Of a DNA stretch of 46,256 bases, positions 45,673-46,256 are shown piece after piece. Made by a program: the position numbers and the translations under genes. Each line of letters begins with the position of its first letter. Positions within the stretch are counted from its first letter, which is position 1. Origin of the DNA: Gnetum montanum (taxonomy: Eukaryota; Streptophyta; Gnetopsida; Gnetales; Gnetaceae); the NCBI GenBank assembly GCA_015680685.1, contig MNCI01001451.1, positions 1,036,784-1,083,039 of the forward strand, given 5' to 3'. The notes under the pieces are model-generated. The model did no database searches and had not been told where the DNA came from. It worked only from the letters and a program-made list of their open reading frames with translations.

Positions 45673-46256
45673 TCATGTAGTTCCTGGTGGCGGTGGCTCC
45701 TCCATGGGTGCTTTCCCTTTGTCACGTGCTCCAAGTTTTGAAGATTGATGACGCTGAAGAATAGCCTGGAGCTTCTCCTCTTCAGTCTGAGGGTCTTGTG
45801 CCGTCCATGCTGATGCTCCAATGTTATATGGAGTCGGCACTTCCCACAGACAGGGTAGTTGCGAGAACATTTGATTAGCCTTGATGTACCATGCCGCAAA
45901 CACCCGTCATTCTTCTTCAAAGGCTCTGGCTTTGTCTTTGTATTTGTGAAGTTCTGTTAGCCGTCAAGCCAAGTCGGTTGCTACATCTTTCTGCCCTTGG
46001 TAGCTCTCTTTTACCACCGCGAGTTCAGAATTTGCAACATCTAATTTTTTAGCCAACTTCCTTCGTTTTGCAAACTCTGCTTCATATTTGATGTAGGTGG
46101 AAGCTACCTGCTGCTCGAGCTCTGACCTCGGGCGTCCTGCTGTTAACATGGCCAGGTTGGCATATCGAAGGTTGGCCAACTCCATGTATTCGGTTAAGTC
46201 TTGGATCTGCAGGTCCCGGTTCTTAATTTCCGCCTGGTGGGCATAGGCATAAGTGT
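45673..46256 (-). pseudogene. Coiled-coil ORF at the 3' end of element G (partial)
   Basis: Continuous minus-strand frame from the window edge to a stop at 45675-45673, broken only by TGA codons at about 45966-45964 and 45906-45904. The first ~120 residues are rich in Glu, Lys, Leu and Ala with heptad-like spacing (SELEQQVASTYIKYEAEFAK), predicted coiled coil; the tail is Pro-rich (KAPMEEPPPPGTT). It lies in sense orientation, about 160 bp before the polypurine tract, where Athila elements carry a third, env-like or unknown ORF. The product is not recognised. Its start is outside the window. Confidence 0.6.

Overview
The window is repeat-dense nuclear DNA of a land plant, most likely a seed plant with a large genome. 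It holds nested and truncated Ty3/gypsy LTR retrotransposons with plant-type pol proteins, and I see no intact host gene, tRNA, rRNA or CRISPR. The species cannot be named from the sequence. GC content is moderate up to about 29 kb and clearly lower from about 29 to 44 kb, which holds older remnants. One ambiguous base (n) lies at 11682.

Layout. (A) 1-8873: most of a Tat/Ogre-like element in + orientation. Its pol (about 5054-8529) has RT, a degenerate RNase H, a second archaeal-type RNase H and integrase. Upstream, on the opposite strand, lies a multi-exon gene (4311 down to 14, running off the window). (B) 8874-25462: a second, minus-strand Tat/Ogre-like element with two ~1.54 kb LTRs, gag (23657 to ~21074), protease (20692-19955), the same antisense multi-exon gene on + (15614-19139), then linker/RT/RNases H/integrase (15198 to ~11718). 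It appears inserted next to or into A. (C) 26.48-29.08 kb: an LTR-like promoter/leader region and a duplicated ~0.3 kb leader flanking an unrecognised coding-like fragment. (D) 29.1-31.08 kb: a very decayed gypsy pol. (E) 31.1-38.2 kb: AT-rich old DNA with a probable copia remnant on the minus strand. (F) 38207-44480: an Athila-like element with 5' LTR, primer-binding site, gag and protease but no RT. (G) 44481-46256: LTR plus 3' end of a minus-strand element of the same LTR family, with a sense coiled-coil ORF just upstream of its 3' LTR.

The most interesting content is the antisense gene shared by A and B. I could define five homologous exons by splice sites; exon 2 is 450 bp in both copies and exon 4 is 1040/1041 bp. 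Exons 2-3 encode an FCP1/NIF-type HAD-phosphatase fold whose catalytic motifs are lost. It is joined to a domain resembling plant transposon-associated proteins, an acidic region and (in A) a coiled coil. It lies between protease and RT, where Ogre elements have an intron, head-to-head with pol. The elements also carry many TTACGC/GCGTAA and GCGTATACGC motifs in LTRs and spacers, and tandem repeats before and after pol. A working hypothesis is a retrotransposon-borne pseudo-phosphatase that modulates host Pol II or silencing machinery. Both copies here are decayed by stops and frameshifts, mostly explicable by C-to-T deamination.
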